Assembly: GCA_021831125.1 (NCBI GenBank)
Contig: JAKBNI010000004.1
Span: forward strand, 1-50,257
Length of the DNA stretch: 50,257 nucleotides
Direction of reading: 5' to 3'
Source of the DNA: Actinomycetes bacterium
Lineage (GTDB): Bacteria > Actinomycetota > Acidimicrobiia > Acidimicrobiales > RAAP-2
Of this stretch, positions 36,546 to 47,600 are shown piece by piece. Both the position numbers and the translations under genes were made by a program. Numbering within the stretch: position 1 is the stretch's first letter; each line of letters opens with the position of its first letter. Under the pieces are notes generated by a model. That model had not been told where the DNA came from and ran no database searches. It saw only the letters and a list, made by a program, of their open reading frames with translations.

Positions 36546-37355
36546 CTAGGCGGCGCGAGAGGTCGTGCCCGTCGTGATCAGCTCGACGGCGCTGGCGGTG
36601 TCGTAGTTCGAGACGGGGCCGCTGCTCACCAGGGTGCCCAGGTGCATGACGGCGATCCGGTCGGCCACGGCGAACACGTCGTTCAGGTTGTGCGAGATGA
36701 CCAGCACCGCGATGCCGCGTGAGGCGAGCGTCGTGATGAGGTCGAGGACGTTCTTGGTCTGGGTGACGCCCAACGCGGCCGTGGGCTCGTCCATGATCAC
36801 CAGCTTCGCGTCGCGCATCACCGCGCGCGCCACCGCGATCGCCTGGCGCTGCCCGCCGGACAAAGAGCCGACGAGCTGGCGCACCGACTGGATGGTCGAG
36901 ACCGACAGGTCCGCGAGCGTCTGGCGGGTGTGCACCTCCATCGCCACCTCGTCGAGGACCGAGCGGCGGGTCTCCTCGTAGCCGAGGTACATGTTGGCGA
37001 CGATGTCGAGGTTGTCGCACAGCGCGAGGTCCTGGTACACCGTCGCGATGCCGAGTTCGGCGGCCGCGCGCGGCGTATGGGTGTCGACCCTCTGGCCGAG
37101 CCAGAACTTCTCGCCCGAGGTCGGCTCGTGGATCCCCGCGATCACCTTGATCAGCGTGGACTTGCCCGCGCCGTTGTCGCCGATGAGGGCGGTCACCTGA
37201 CCCGCGGGGATCTCCAGGTCCACGTGGCGCAGCGCCTGGACGGCGCCGAAGCTCTTGGTGATCGCGCGCAGGCTCAGCAGCGACGTCGGGTCACCGGACG
37301 CGGCCGAGCCCGTGACGGACGGAGCGGCGCTCTCGTTCGTCACGGGCTCGGACAC
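36546..37355 (-). CDS. Sugar ABC transporter ATPase, single-domain
   Basis: 269 residues: Walker A GDNGAGKST (59-67), Q-loop, LSGGQRQ signature (~164-170), Walker B VIMDEPTAALG and switch His (VISHNLND). It has one ABC domain, whereas XylG and RbsA normally have two, so it should act as a homodimer. The sugar-type ATPase motif GVTQT after Walker B fits the family. GTG 37355 start; the N-terminal ~25 residues are Ser/Ala-rich and may be dispensable. Confidence 0.92.
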   Translation of the reverse strand: MSEPVTNESAAPSVTGSAASGDPTSLLSLRAITKSFGAVQALRHVDLEIPAGQVTALIGDNGAGKSTLIKVIAGIHEPTSGEKFWLGQRVDTHTPRAAAELGIATVYQDLALCDNLDIVANMYLGYEETRRSVLDEVAMEVHTRQTLADLSVSTIQSVRQLVGSLSGGQRQAIAVARAVMRDAKLVIMDEPTAALGVTQTKNVLDLITTLASRGIAVLVISHNLNDVFAVADRIAVMHLGTLVSSGPVSNYDTASAVELITTGTTSRAA

Positions 37356-37373
37356 GGTCGTGGCTAGCGGGAC

Positions 37374-38606
37374 CTAGTGGACGCCGTACTTCTTGCAGTC
37401 CTGGGCGTAGGTCGGGATCTTCTTGTCACCCGCGACCGCCGGACGGACCTTGGTGCACAGCGCCACCGCGTTGATCACGCCGTCGTGGATCACCGTGGAC
37501 TCAATGAGCTTCGGAGTCACCCACGTGGCCTGCAAGAGGACCGACGGGACCGCGCGACCCGTGGTCGGGTCCTTGGTCGTGCCGTTCACCAGCGAGCTCG
37601 GCGGGGTCTTGCCGGCACGCAGGTAGAGCGCGATCGCCGCGGCCGCCTGGGCCTCCTTCCAGATGGGCTTGTACACCGTGCCGCACTGGTAGCCCGAGAT
37701 GATGTTCTGGAAGCCCGTGAGCGTGGCGTCCTGACCGGTGAAGGGCATCGTGTAGGGCTTGAGGCCCTTCTTCTGCAAGAACGCGATGATCGGCGCGGCG
37801 TTCTCGTCGTTGGGCGTGACGACCGCGTTGATCTTCGGGTTCTGCGAGTAGGCGCCCTGGAAGTCGGTCAGCGCCTGCGACGGCGTCCAGGTGCCGGTGC
37901 CGGTCTCGTTGATCGTCTTGGCGTTGCCCGGACCGCCGACGCTGGCCTTGTAGCCCGCCTTGTTCAGCACGGCGTCGTAGCCCTGAGCGAAGAGCACCGC
38001 GTTGTTGTCGGTGGTGGTGCTGCCGTTCATGACGTAGACGAGGGGCTTCTTGATCTTGTAGGCCTTGATGCACGCGAGCTCACCGCGCCCGATGAGCTGG
38101 CCCACCGCGACGTTGTTGAAGCTGACGTAGTACGGGGCCGACCCACCCACCGTGAGCCGGTCGTAGTCGATGACCTGGACCCCGGCCTTGGCCGCGGCCT
38201 TCTCGATGGTCACGCCGGTCGTCGAGTCCAGCGGGTCCATGATGAGGACCTTGTCGCCCGCGGCGATGTCGCCCTGGGCGATGCTGATCTCGTTGGCGTC
38301 GACGCCCAGCGCGTTCTGCACGTTCAGGTCGCTCGCCGGCAGGCCCGCGTCGGTCAGGGCCGTCGTCAGGTTCGGCGCGTCGAAGTCGACGTACCGGTTC
38401 GACGAGACCTCGTCCGGCAGGATCACGCCGATGCCACCCGAACCGGAGGCGGCGAGGGCCTTGAGGTTCGCCATCGTCGTGTAGTTCGAGTTGAACGACG
38501 AGGCGGACACGGTCCCCCCGGCCGACCCCACGCTCGGGATGGCCAAGGCAACGAAGGTGCCCGCCAGAGTGACGGCCGCGAGGGCCCTACCCTTTGTGAA
38601 TTTCAT
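37374..38606 (-). CDS. Sugar-binding protein of an ABC transporter (XylF/RbsB type)
   Basis: 410 residues. A signal peptide (MKFTKGRALA, hydrophobic core to ~25) and a type I periplasmic binding fold: a start GIGVILPDE (~58-66) and a substrate/hinge region with SFNNVAVGQ, VVTPNDENAAP and TGQDATLTGFQ typical of xylose-type proteins. No lipobox cysteine is present, unusual for a monoderm. ATG 38606 has GGGGAG three bases upstream, at the foot of a hairpin. The sugar is not determined; xylose or a related pentose is a guess from similarity. Confidence 0.9.
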   Translation of the reverse strand: MKFTKGRALAAVTLAGTFVALAIPSVGSAGGTVSASSFNSNYTTMANLKALAASGSGGIGVILPDEVSSNRYVDFDAPNLTTALTDAGLPASDLNVQNALGVDANEISIAQGDIAAGDKVLIMDPLDSTTGVTIEKAAAKAGVQVIDYDRLTVGGSAPYYVSFNNVAVGQLIGRGELACIKAYKIKKPLVYVMNGSTTTDNNAVLFAQGYDAVLNKAGYKASVGGPGNAKTINETGTGTWTPSQALTDFQGAYSQNPKINAVVTPNDENAAPIIAFLQKKGLKPYTMPFTGQDATLTGFQNIISGYQCGTVYKPIWKEAQAAAAIALYLRAGKTPPSSLVNGTTKDPTTGRAVPSVLLQATWVTPKLIESTVIHDGVINAVALCTKVRPAVAGDKKIPTYAQDCKKYGVH

Positions 38607-38613
38607 AATCTCC

Positions 38614-38645
38614 CCAACCCTTTGGTTGGCACCGCCGTTGGTGCC
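38614..38645 (-). promoter_or_regulatory. Tandem inverted repeats in the leader of the sugar-binding protein
   Basis: Two 6-base inverted repeats abut: CCAACC (38614-38619)/GGTTGG (38624-38629), and GGCACC (38628-38633)/GGTGCC (38640-38645). The first overlaps the GGGGAG site (38615-38610). They could be a repressor operator or an RNA hairpin that masks translation start. Confidence 0.45.
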
Positions 38646-38733
38646 GTTTGTGTGTCTACTGCGTGATCGCCCCGAGGCGGTCGGTCGTGAACCGTAGCAG
38701 ATGACCCGCCCCGCGCGGGTCGTCAGGGCCGTC

Positions 38734-39708
38734 TCAGGCCGACCCCGCGTCCTCGAGGGCCCGCTCCATCGTCGCCATGACCGACACCGTCTCGTCGAGG
38801 GGCATGGCGGGGCTCTCGGTGAGGCCCGCCTCGAGGCAGCGGGCCACCTCGATCGCCTGGAACTGCAGGCCCCGCCCGGTCACCGCGCCCTCGACGCGCT
38901 CGAGCAGGGTGCCGTCGCGCGCGACGAGCTCGAACGCGCTCGGGGCGTAGAAGTCGCCCTCGACCTCGAGTCGCGCCACGGTGCCGACCACGCTGGCGCG
39001 CGTCGCGCTGCGCGCCGACGAGGTGCAGGTGAGCACGGCCTGGGCCCCCGAGGGGTGGCCGAGCAGGATCGAGGTCGTGGCGTCGACACCCGTGAAGGCC
39101 GGGGTCACGATCGAGCGGACGCTCGAGGGCGGCCCGAGGAGCATCGAGGCGAACGACACGGGGTAGACCCCGAGGTCGAGCAGGGCTCCCCCGCCGAGCT
39201 CGGGCGCGAAGAGTCGCGAGCCCGGGTCCCGGGCGAACCACTTGCCGTGATCGGCGACGACGAGGACGACCTCACCGAGCGCGCCTTCGGCGACGCGCGC
39301 GCGCAGCGCCACGACGTGGGGCAAGAACCGCGTCCACATCGCCTCCATCGCGAAGAGCCCGGCGCGCCGGGCCGCATCGACGACCTCTCGCGCCTCGCCG
39401 GCGGTCATGGTGAAGGCCTTCTCGACGAGGACGGGCTTGCCCCGCGAGAGGGCGAGCAGGGCGTTGTCGCGGTGGAAGGGGTGGGGCGTCGCGACGTACA
39501 CGCAGTCCACCCCGGGGTCCTCGCAGAGGGCCTCGTAGCTGGCGTAGTGACGGTTCAGCCCGAAGCGACGGGCGAAGGCCTCGGCCGCGTCACGCGAGCG
39601 CGACCCCACCGCGACGACCTCTCCCTCGGCGATCGGGGCGAGGTCGCTCGCGAAGGTCTGGGCGATGCGCCCCGTGCCGACGACGCCCCAGCGAACGGCT
39701 CTGGTCAT
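38734..39708 (-). CDS. Gfo/Idh/MocA-family oxidoreductase
   Basis: 324 residues, NAD(P)-dependent sugar or cyclitol dehydrogenase family. Rossmann start WGVVGTGRIAQTF (~7-19), the cofactor/catalytic EK in GKPVLVEKAFTM (~90-101) and a C-terminal sheet domain with GGGALLDLGVYPV (~172-184). ATG 39708 has GGGAGG four bases upstream. Lies upstream of the sugar ABC operon on the same strand but with its own -10 (TAGCGT, 39734-39729); a shared sugar pathway is plausible. The substrate is unknown. Confidence 0.9.
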   Translation of the reverse strand: MTRAVRWGVVGTGRIAQTFASDLAPIAEGEVVAVGSRSRDAAEAFARRFGLNRHYASYEALCEDPGVDCVYVATPHPFHRDNALLALSRGKPVLVEKAFTMTAGEAREVVDAARRAGLFAMEAMWTRFLPHVVALRARVAEGALGEVVLVVADHGKWFARDPGSRLFAPELGGGALLDLGVYPVSFASMLLGPPSSVRSIVTPAFTGVDATTSILLGHPSGAQAVLTCTSSARSATRASVVGTVARLEVEGDFYAPSAFELVARDGTLLERVEGAVTGRGLQFQAIEVARCLEAGLTESPAMPLDETVSVMATMERALEDAGSA

Positions 39709-39728
39709 CCGGCCTCCCTGTCGGGACC

Positions 39729-39734
39729 ACGCTA
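39729..39734 (-). promoter_or_regulatory. Candidate -10 (TAGCGT) of the Gfo/Idh gene
   Basis: It gives a leader of ~14 bases that includes GGGAGG. This is a normal leadered promoter, unlike its leaderless neighbours. Confidence 0.4.
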
Positions 39735-39754
39735 TTGCGCCGGCGCCCCGGCGC

Positions 39755-39760
39755 TAGAAC
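39755..39760 (+). promoter_or_regulatory. Possible leaderless -10 (TAGAAC) of the acetyltransferase gene
   Basis: TAGAAC ends six bases before ATG 39767. The final T of TAnnnT is C, so the match is imperfect. Confidence 0.35.
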
Positions 39761-39766
39761 GGTACG

Positions 39767-40317
39767 ATGGCCCGTCTCGACCCCCCGCGCGAGACCGCCC
39801 GGCTGCGACTGCGCCCGTTCGCCGAGGACGACCTCGCCCCCCTGGCCGAGCTGCTCGCCGACCCCACGGTCAACCGCTACCTCTACACCGGGCCGCGGTC
39901 CCTCGAGGAGACCCGCGACCTCCTCACCCAACGGCTCGCGCGGTCCAGCGACGACGCCGAGCCCCGGATGAACGTCGCCGTGACCCTGCGCGAGGGCGAC
40001 GTCCTGGTCGGTGACTTCGCCCTGTGGTGGGACACCGAGCACCGCCAAGGCGAGTTCGGGGGATCCCTGCTGCCGGCCCACCAGGGCCACGGCTACGCCA
40101 CCGAGGTCTACGGTGCCCTCCTCGAGGTCGCCTTCGACGAGCTCGACCTGCACCGGGTCGAAGGGCGCTGCGACGCGCGCAACGTCGCCTCGATCCGCTC
40201 GCTCGAGCGTGCGGGACTGGTTCGCGAGGCCCACTTCGTCGAGAACGAGTTCGTCAAGGGCGAGTGGACGAGCGAGGTCGTCCTCGCGCTGCGCGCCGAG
40301 ACCTGGCGGGGGGCGCG

Positions 40318-40321
<4 letters not shown>
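39767..40321 (+). CDS. GNAT-family N-acetyltransferase (RimJ/RimL type)
   Basis: 184 residues. ETARLRLRPFAEDDLAPLAELLADP start (residues ~9-33), acetyl-CoA loop LPAHQGHGYATEVYGALL (~102-119) and the typical end HRVEGRCDARNVASIRSLER (residues ~129-148). This subgroup acetylates protein N-termini or small amines; the substrate is unknown. ATG 39767. The stop overlaps the next start in GTGA, coupling it to the YyaL gene. Confidence 0.9.
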
Positions 40322-42311
<1,990 letters not shown>

Positions 42312-42321
<10 letters not shown>

Positions 42322-43031
42322 TCACCCGGGACCCCGCGGTGCGCGCCACGCGCCACCTCATCACCCACATGCCCCAGCGCGACGCGGTGACCCTCATCGG
42401 GGGCTCCACCGTCCACGGCCTGGTGCTGGGCTCGACCAACGAGTCGACCACCGTCATCGACCTCTCGAGCCAGGCCCTGGTGCGCTGGCGGGTCCCCTGG
42501 CCCGCCGGTGAGGAGACCGACCTCGCGCTGTTCGACGTGGTCGAGGCGGTCCTCGCCGAGGACCTTGAGCGCGACGACCTCGCCCAGCCCGAGAGCGTCA
42601 CGCTCGCCGAGCTCCCGCGGCGACTGGGCACCTACCGGGGTCGCCGGGTGCGGGTGTGGTTGGAGCGTCTGGTCACCCCGGCCGACGGCCCGCTCTTCGG
42701 CTTCCGGGGCCCGAGCGCCCCCTACTGGGAGTTCCGCGGCGAGCGGCCGAGCGTCGCCCTGGTCGCGCCGGACCGCGGGCCCCAGCTGCTGCGCCGACCC
42801 GACGACGGCTCGACCTGGGTGCGCTTCGGCTGGTTCGGCGACGACATCTGGCTGCTGTGCGAGGACGCCCACGCCATTCGCACCATCGAGTCCACCCGGC
42901 GCACGACCCTCTCGGGCAAGGACCTGGCGACGGCCCTCGGCTTTCGACCGACCTACGTGCTCACGACGCTGTCGGCCCCGGTGGAGGGCCACTGCTACAA
43001 GAGCTGCACGGGGCTCTTGCCCCGCGGGTGA
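42312..43031 (+). CDS. Conserved-looking protein of unknown function
   Basis: 239 residues from GTG 42312, which overlaps the YyaL gene by 10 bases. Mixed alpha/beta, soluble, tryptophan-rich (WRVPWP, YWEF, WFGDDIWLL), ending in GHCYKSCTGLLPRG with its only nearby cysteine pair. I recognise no domain. Third gene of an acetyltransferase-YyaL-unknown operon. The long open frame upstream to 41550 is antisense/alternate-frame noise from YyaL. Confidence 0.7.
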
Positions 43032-43032
43032 T

Positions 43033-43704
43033 CTAGCGGGGCAGCTTGCCCGAGGCCAACGCCTCGGCCATCGCCCAGCCGAAGACGACGAGGCGCTGGC
43101 CCGACGCCGGGTCGAGCCCGCCGAAGAGGGTGTCCACGCCGTCGGGCACCGGCCCCTTGGCGGCGACGTAGTCGAGTCCGCCCACGGGCCCCGGCACCGT
43201 CGTCATCACGAAGGTCTTGTCGTCGATCGCCTTCTCCGCGCCGAAGCGCTTGGCCAGGCGCCGGCCCCAGGCCCGGTCCTCGCCGGTCGGCCTGTAGCCC
43301 ACGCGCGGGACGACGTCCTCGAGGCCCAAGAAGGCGCGGTAGCCGTCGGGCGAGGTGAGTCGGGTCCCGAGCAGCACGTCCTCGTCCGGGAAGGCCAGCA
43401 GGGCCCGTCGGAACTGGTCGTGCAGGATGGTGCGCAGGGTCTGGTCGGACTTGGCGTTGCGGTCCACGAGCAACAGTCCGACCAGGAGCGACGGCGTCCC
43501 CCCGATACGCTCTAGGGAGCAGAAGGAGTAGCCCCGCAGCCGGGAGCCCTCCTTGGCGTAGGTCACGAGAACCCACTCCTCGCGCTGCTTGGAGAGGAAC
43601 CCGATGTCGAAGTTGGGCTCCCGGTCGACGCAGAGATCGGCCATCTCGGCCAACTCCGCGTCGCTCAGGGCCGTGGTGTCCTTGGTCGTCACCGTCATCG
43701 CCAT
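43033..43704 (-). CDS. Hypothetical protein, possibly GNAT-like fold
   Basis: 223 residues. The middle (FDIGFLSKQREEW, RGYSFCSLERIGG, SLLVGLLLVDR) has a strand-helix pattern resembling acyltransferases but lacks a clear acetyl-CoA loop, so function is unassigned. Several Met codons are possible starts (43713, 43704, 43698); ATG 43704 is best because TAGAAT (43717-43712) ends seven bases upstream. Convergent with the 42312 gene, one base between stops. Confidence 0.7.
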   Translation of the reverse strand: MAMTVTTKDTTALSDAELAEMADLCVDREPNFDIGFLSKQREEWVLVTYAKEGSRLRGYSFCSLERIGGTPSLLVGLLLVDRNAKSDQTLRTILHDQFRRALLAFPDEDVLLGTRLTSPDGYRAFLGLEDVVPRVGYRPTGEDRAWGRRLAKRFGAEKAIDDKTFVMTTVPGPVGGLDYVAAKGPVPDGVDTLFGGLDPASGQRLVVFGWAMAEALASGKLPR

Positions 43705-43711
43705 GGGAACC

Positions 43712-43717
43712 ATTCTA
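43712..43717 (-). promoter_or_regulatory. Leaderless -10 (TAGAAT) of the 43033-43704 gene
   Basis: TAGAAT, seven bases, ATG 43704 on the minus strand. The rest of the 141-base divergent gap holds no gene I can support; a plus-strand TACGCT at 43812-43817 may serve the CAP-like gene. Confidence 0.5.
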
Positions 43718-43845
43718 CGGGAGGTCCGTGACCCGGGTCCCGGGAGGCCCCTGCGGCGGGCGTCCGCTGGGGAATCACCGGGTCGCGCCCGCGCGCGGGG
43801 CCCGTCACGGGTACGCTCGGCCAACGTCACGAGAGGGGGTGCGGC

Positions 43846-44664
43846 GTGCTCGGACGTCTCGTCACGGTGGTCCTCGCGGCGTCGCTCGTGTCCTCACCCG
43901 CGGCGCTCGCCGGCGCCGCGGGGCTCGTGCCCCCGCGCAACCCCGCCCACGACGTCCCCGCGGACCCGGCCTACTCGCTCGCCGCCGGCGTCTCCTACAC
44001 GGTCGGCCAGCCCCTGCCGCCGTGCTGGAGCTGGCGGGGGACCGCCTTCGCGCTCGACGCCACCTCGAGCGCGTGCGTGGACGCCGAGGTGGCGGCCACG
44101 GACCACGCCCACGCCCTCGAGCACCTCGCTCCGGTGCGCCTGCCGCGGGACTGGGCGCGCCTGAGCGTCGCCGAGCAGCTCTTCGTGCTGGCCGACGTCG
44201 AGCGGGTGAGCCGCGGTGAGGCGCCCATCCTCGGGCTCTCGCGCGCCCTCGACGCCGAGGCCCAGGTCGGGGCGGCCCGCGACACCGACCCCCTGGTCAG
44301 TGCGCCGGTCGCCGGCGCCACCGGCGCCTACGTCTCCAACTGGGCCGGCGGGGACAACGCGCTCGACGCCAACTACAGCTGGATGTACCTCGACGGCTGG
44401 GCCGGGGCCGCCACGAGGAACGCCGACTGCACCGCGGCCGGCGCGCCGGGGTGCTGGGGCCACCGCGACGACATCCTGGTCGACGCGGCGCGCGAGCCCT
44501 GCCCCCAGGGGGGGTGCGCGTACGTGATGGGCGCGGGCTACGTGGCGCGCGGCGCGGGCGACGGGTACGGCTCGTTCAGCGAGCTGATCGTCCAGGTCGC
44601 CGGCGCCCGGCCCGCCCTCTTCTACACCTGGCGCCAGGCCCTCGCCGCCGGGGCGCGCCCCTAG
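43846..44664 (+). CDS. Secreted CAP/SCP-like protein
   Basis: 272 residues. Signal peptide MLGRLVTVVLAASLVSSPAALA (residues 1-22) with cleavage near ALA-GA. The mature part has CWSW, a paired SAC, and a late CWGHRDDIL (~204-212), resembling the GHRxxIL motif of CAP (cysteine-rich secretory) domains, with NYSWMYLDGW just before it. Six cysteines could form disulfides outside the cell. Function unknown; CAP proteins have been tied to sterol/lipid binding or peptidase-like roles. GTG 43846 follows a GAGGGGG. Stop is adjacent to the dnaE stop (TAGCTAG). Confidence 0.78.
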   Translation: MLGRLVTVVLAASLVSSPAALAGAAGLVPPRNPAHDVPADPAYSLAAGVSYTVGQPLPPCWSWRGTAFALDATSSACVDAEVAATDHAHALEHLAPVRLPRDWARLSVAEQLFVLADVERVSRGEAPILGLSRALDAEAQVGAARDTDPLVSAPVAGATGAYVSNWAGGDNALDANYSWMYLDGWAGAATRNADCTAAGAPGCWGHRDDILVDAAREPCPQGGCAYVMGAGYVARGAGDGYGSFSELIVQVAGARPALFYTWRQALAAGARP

Positions 44665-47600
44665 CTAGGCCGAGATGACCCGACGGCCGAACTCGCTGCG
44701 CAGCTCGGCCACCACCCCGGCGATGTCCACGGTGTACGCGGGCCCCAGCCGGAAGACCTTGCCGGCCGCGCCGGTGTCGACGACGACGGGGCTCGGGCCC
44801 GGGTAGCGCGCCAGGATCTCGCGCAGCGTCGCGATCGACCGGGCCGTGAGGTCCTCGGGCCGCAGCGAGAGTCGCAGCTCGTCCACCCCCGACGGACGGG
44901 CGAAGGCCTCGACGTCGACGGCGCTGAAGCGCAGGTCCTCGTCGCCCTCGTTGGGCCGCACCCGGACCAGCACGACGTTGTCCTTCACCAGGAAGCCGCT
45001 GAAGCGCTCGAAGCTCGCCGCCGAGAAGTTCACCTCGAGCGAGCCGCCGAGGTCCTCGACCACCACCCGCGCGTAGGTGCGCCCGGCCTTGGTCTGGCGC
45101 AGCTGGACCTCGCTGAGGAGCCCCCCGACCGTCACCGGCCGCCCGGCGCGGGCGATCTCCTCGGCCCGCTCGCGGATCTCGCTCAGCGAGCCGTCGGTGC
45201 GCTGGGCCAGCGCCGCCTGGACCCCGTAGAGGGGGTGGTCCGAGACGTAGGTGCCCAGCATCTCTCGCTCGAAGTCGAGCTTGACCGGCGTGTCGAACTC
45301 CTCGGCGGAGATCGCCACCTCGGTGCCCTCCCAGTCGTCGCCCCCCTCGCCCCCGAGCGCGGCGAACAGGGTCGTGATCCCGAGTGAGAGGTCCTTGCGC
45401 CGCGCGAGGGTCACGTCCACGATCTCGTCGATGGCGAGCAGCAGGCCCCGGCGGCTCACCCCGAAGGAGTCGAACGCCCCGGCCTTGACCAGGGACTCGA
45501 GCGTGCGCCGGTTCAACACGACCGGGTCGACGCGGCGCACGAAGTCGTAGACCGAGCTGAAGGGGCCGCGGGCGTCGCGCTCGTGGACGATCCGCTCGAC
45601 CAGGCCCTCGCCGACGTTGCGCACCGCGGCCATCCCGAACAGGATCGTCCGCTCCTCGCTCGGCGAGGGCGTGTAGTCGGCGAAGGACGCGTTGACGTCG
45701 GGCACGCCCACCGTGATCCCCATCTGGCGCGCCTCGTTGAGGTAGAGCGCGGACTTGTCCTTGTCCTCGCGGAACGAGGTCAGCAGCGCCGCCATGTACT
45801 CGACCGGGTAGTGGGCCTTCAGCCAGGCGTTCTGGTAGCCCACCAGCGCGTAGCCGTAGGCGTGGCTCTTGTTGAAGGCGTAGTCGGCGAAGGGCTCGAT
45901 CTTGTCGAAGATGGCCTCGCCCAGGTCCCGTCCGTACCCCTGGCGCTCGGCGCCCTCTTCGAACTTGGTCCGCTGGGCCTGGATCATCTCCTTGATCTTC
46001 TTCGAGCAGGCCTTGCGCAGGTCGTCGGCCTCGGTCATCGAGAAGCCGGCCACGGTGGTGGCGACCCTCATGATGTCCTCTTGGTAGATCATCAGGCCGT
46101 AGGTCTCGCCCAGGATCGCCTCGAGGTCGGGGTGGTCGTAGGTCACCCTCTGGCGGCCGTTCTTGCGGTCGGCGTAGTCGTTGTGGACGTTCTCACTGAG
46201 CGGACCCGGCCGATAGAGCGCGTTCAGTGCCGCGATGTCGTCGAAGGAGGTGGGCGCGAGCCGGCGCATGAGCTGGCGCATCTTGTCGCCCTCGAGCTGG
46301 AAGATGCCGATCGAGTTGCCCAGGCGCAGCATCTCGAAGACGGCGGGGTCGTCGAGGGGCACGCGGTCGATGTCGACCCGCTCGCCGTGGCGGCGCTCGA
46401 TGTGGTCGAGGGTGCGCTCGATGATCGCCAGGTTGCGCAGGCCGAGGAAGTCCATCTTCAACAGGCCCAGCTTCTCGATGGCGGTCGCCTCGTACTGGGT
46501 GACAATCGGTGCGTCCTCGCTCGAGCCGTTGGGGCCGCTCTTGCGCTGGACCGGGACGTAGGCGAGCACCGGTTCCTTCGTGATCACGACGGCCGCGGCG
46601 TGGATCCCGTCCTGGCGCCGCTTGTCGACGAAGCCTTTGGCGACGTCGACGACGTGGCGGACCTCGGGGTCGTTCCCGTAGAGGGCCCGCAGCTCGGCCG
46701 CCTCGGCGAAGCGGCCCTCGTAGCCGGGCGTCGGGGTGAAGCACGCCTCGAGCGGCAGGTCCTGGCCCATCACCAGCGGGGGCATGGCCTTGGCGATCTT
46801 GTCGCCGAGCTGGGGCGGGTAGCCCAGGACGCGCGCCGCGTCGCGCACGGCGGCGCGCGCCTTGATCGTCGAGAAGGTGATGATCTGGGCCACGTGGTCG
46901 GAGCCGTAGCGCTCGGCGGCGTAGCGGATCATGTCGCCGCGAAAGCGCTCGTCGAAGTCCATGTCGATGTCGGGCATCTGCTTGCGCCCGGGGTTCAAGA
47001 ACCGCTCGAAGATCAGTCCGTTGGCGATGGGGTCGATGTCGACGATGCGCAGGCAGTAGGCGACGCAGCACCCGGCGGCCGAGCCGCGGCCCGGACCGAC
47101 GCGGATCCGGCTCTCGCGGGCGTGGCGGATCAGGTCCCACACGACGAGGAAGTAGTCGGCGAAGCCCATCTCGCCGATCACCGAGAGCTCGTAGTCGAGG
47201 CGCTCGCGCACCGCGTCGGAGAGGTCGTGGCCGTAGCGCTCGCGCGCGCCCTGGTAGGCGAGGTCTCGCAGGTAGCGCCCGGCGCCGTCTTTGTGGGCGA
47301 GGTCGCGGTAGCCCTCGGGCAGCGGGAACTCGGGCAGGGCGTCGTTGTCGAAGTCGATCGTGACCTCGGCGCGCTCGGCGACGAGCAGCGTGTTGTCGCA
47401 GGCCTCGGGCAGGTCCCGGAAGAGCCGACGCATCTCGGCCGCGGTCTTCAGGTAGTGCTGGTCGCTCGCGAAGCGGAAGCGGTCCGGGTCCGACACCCGC
47501 GCGCCCGTGCCGATGCACAACAGGGCGTCGTGCATCTCCGCGTCGCCCGGGCGCACGTAGTGCAGGTCGTTGGTCGCGAGCAGGGGGGCCCCGAGGTCAC

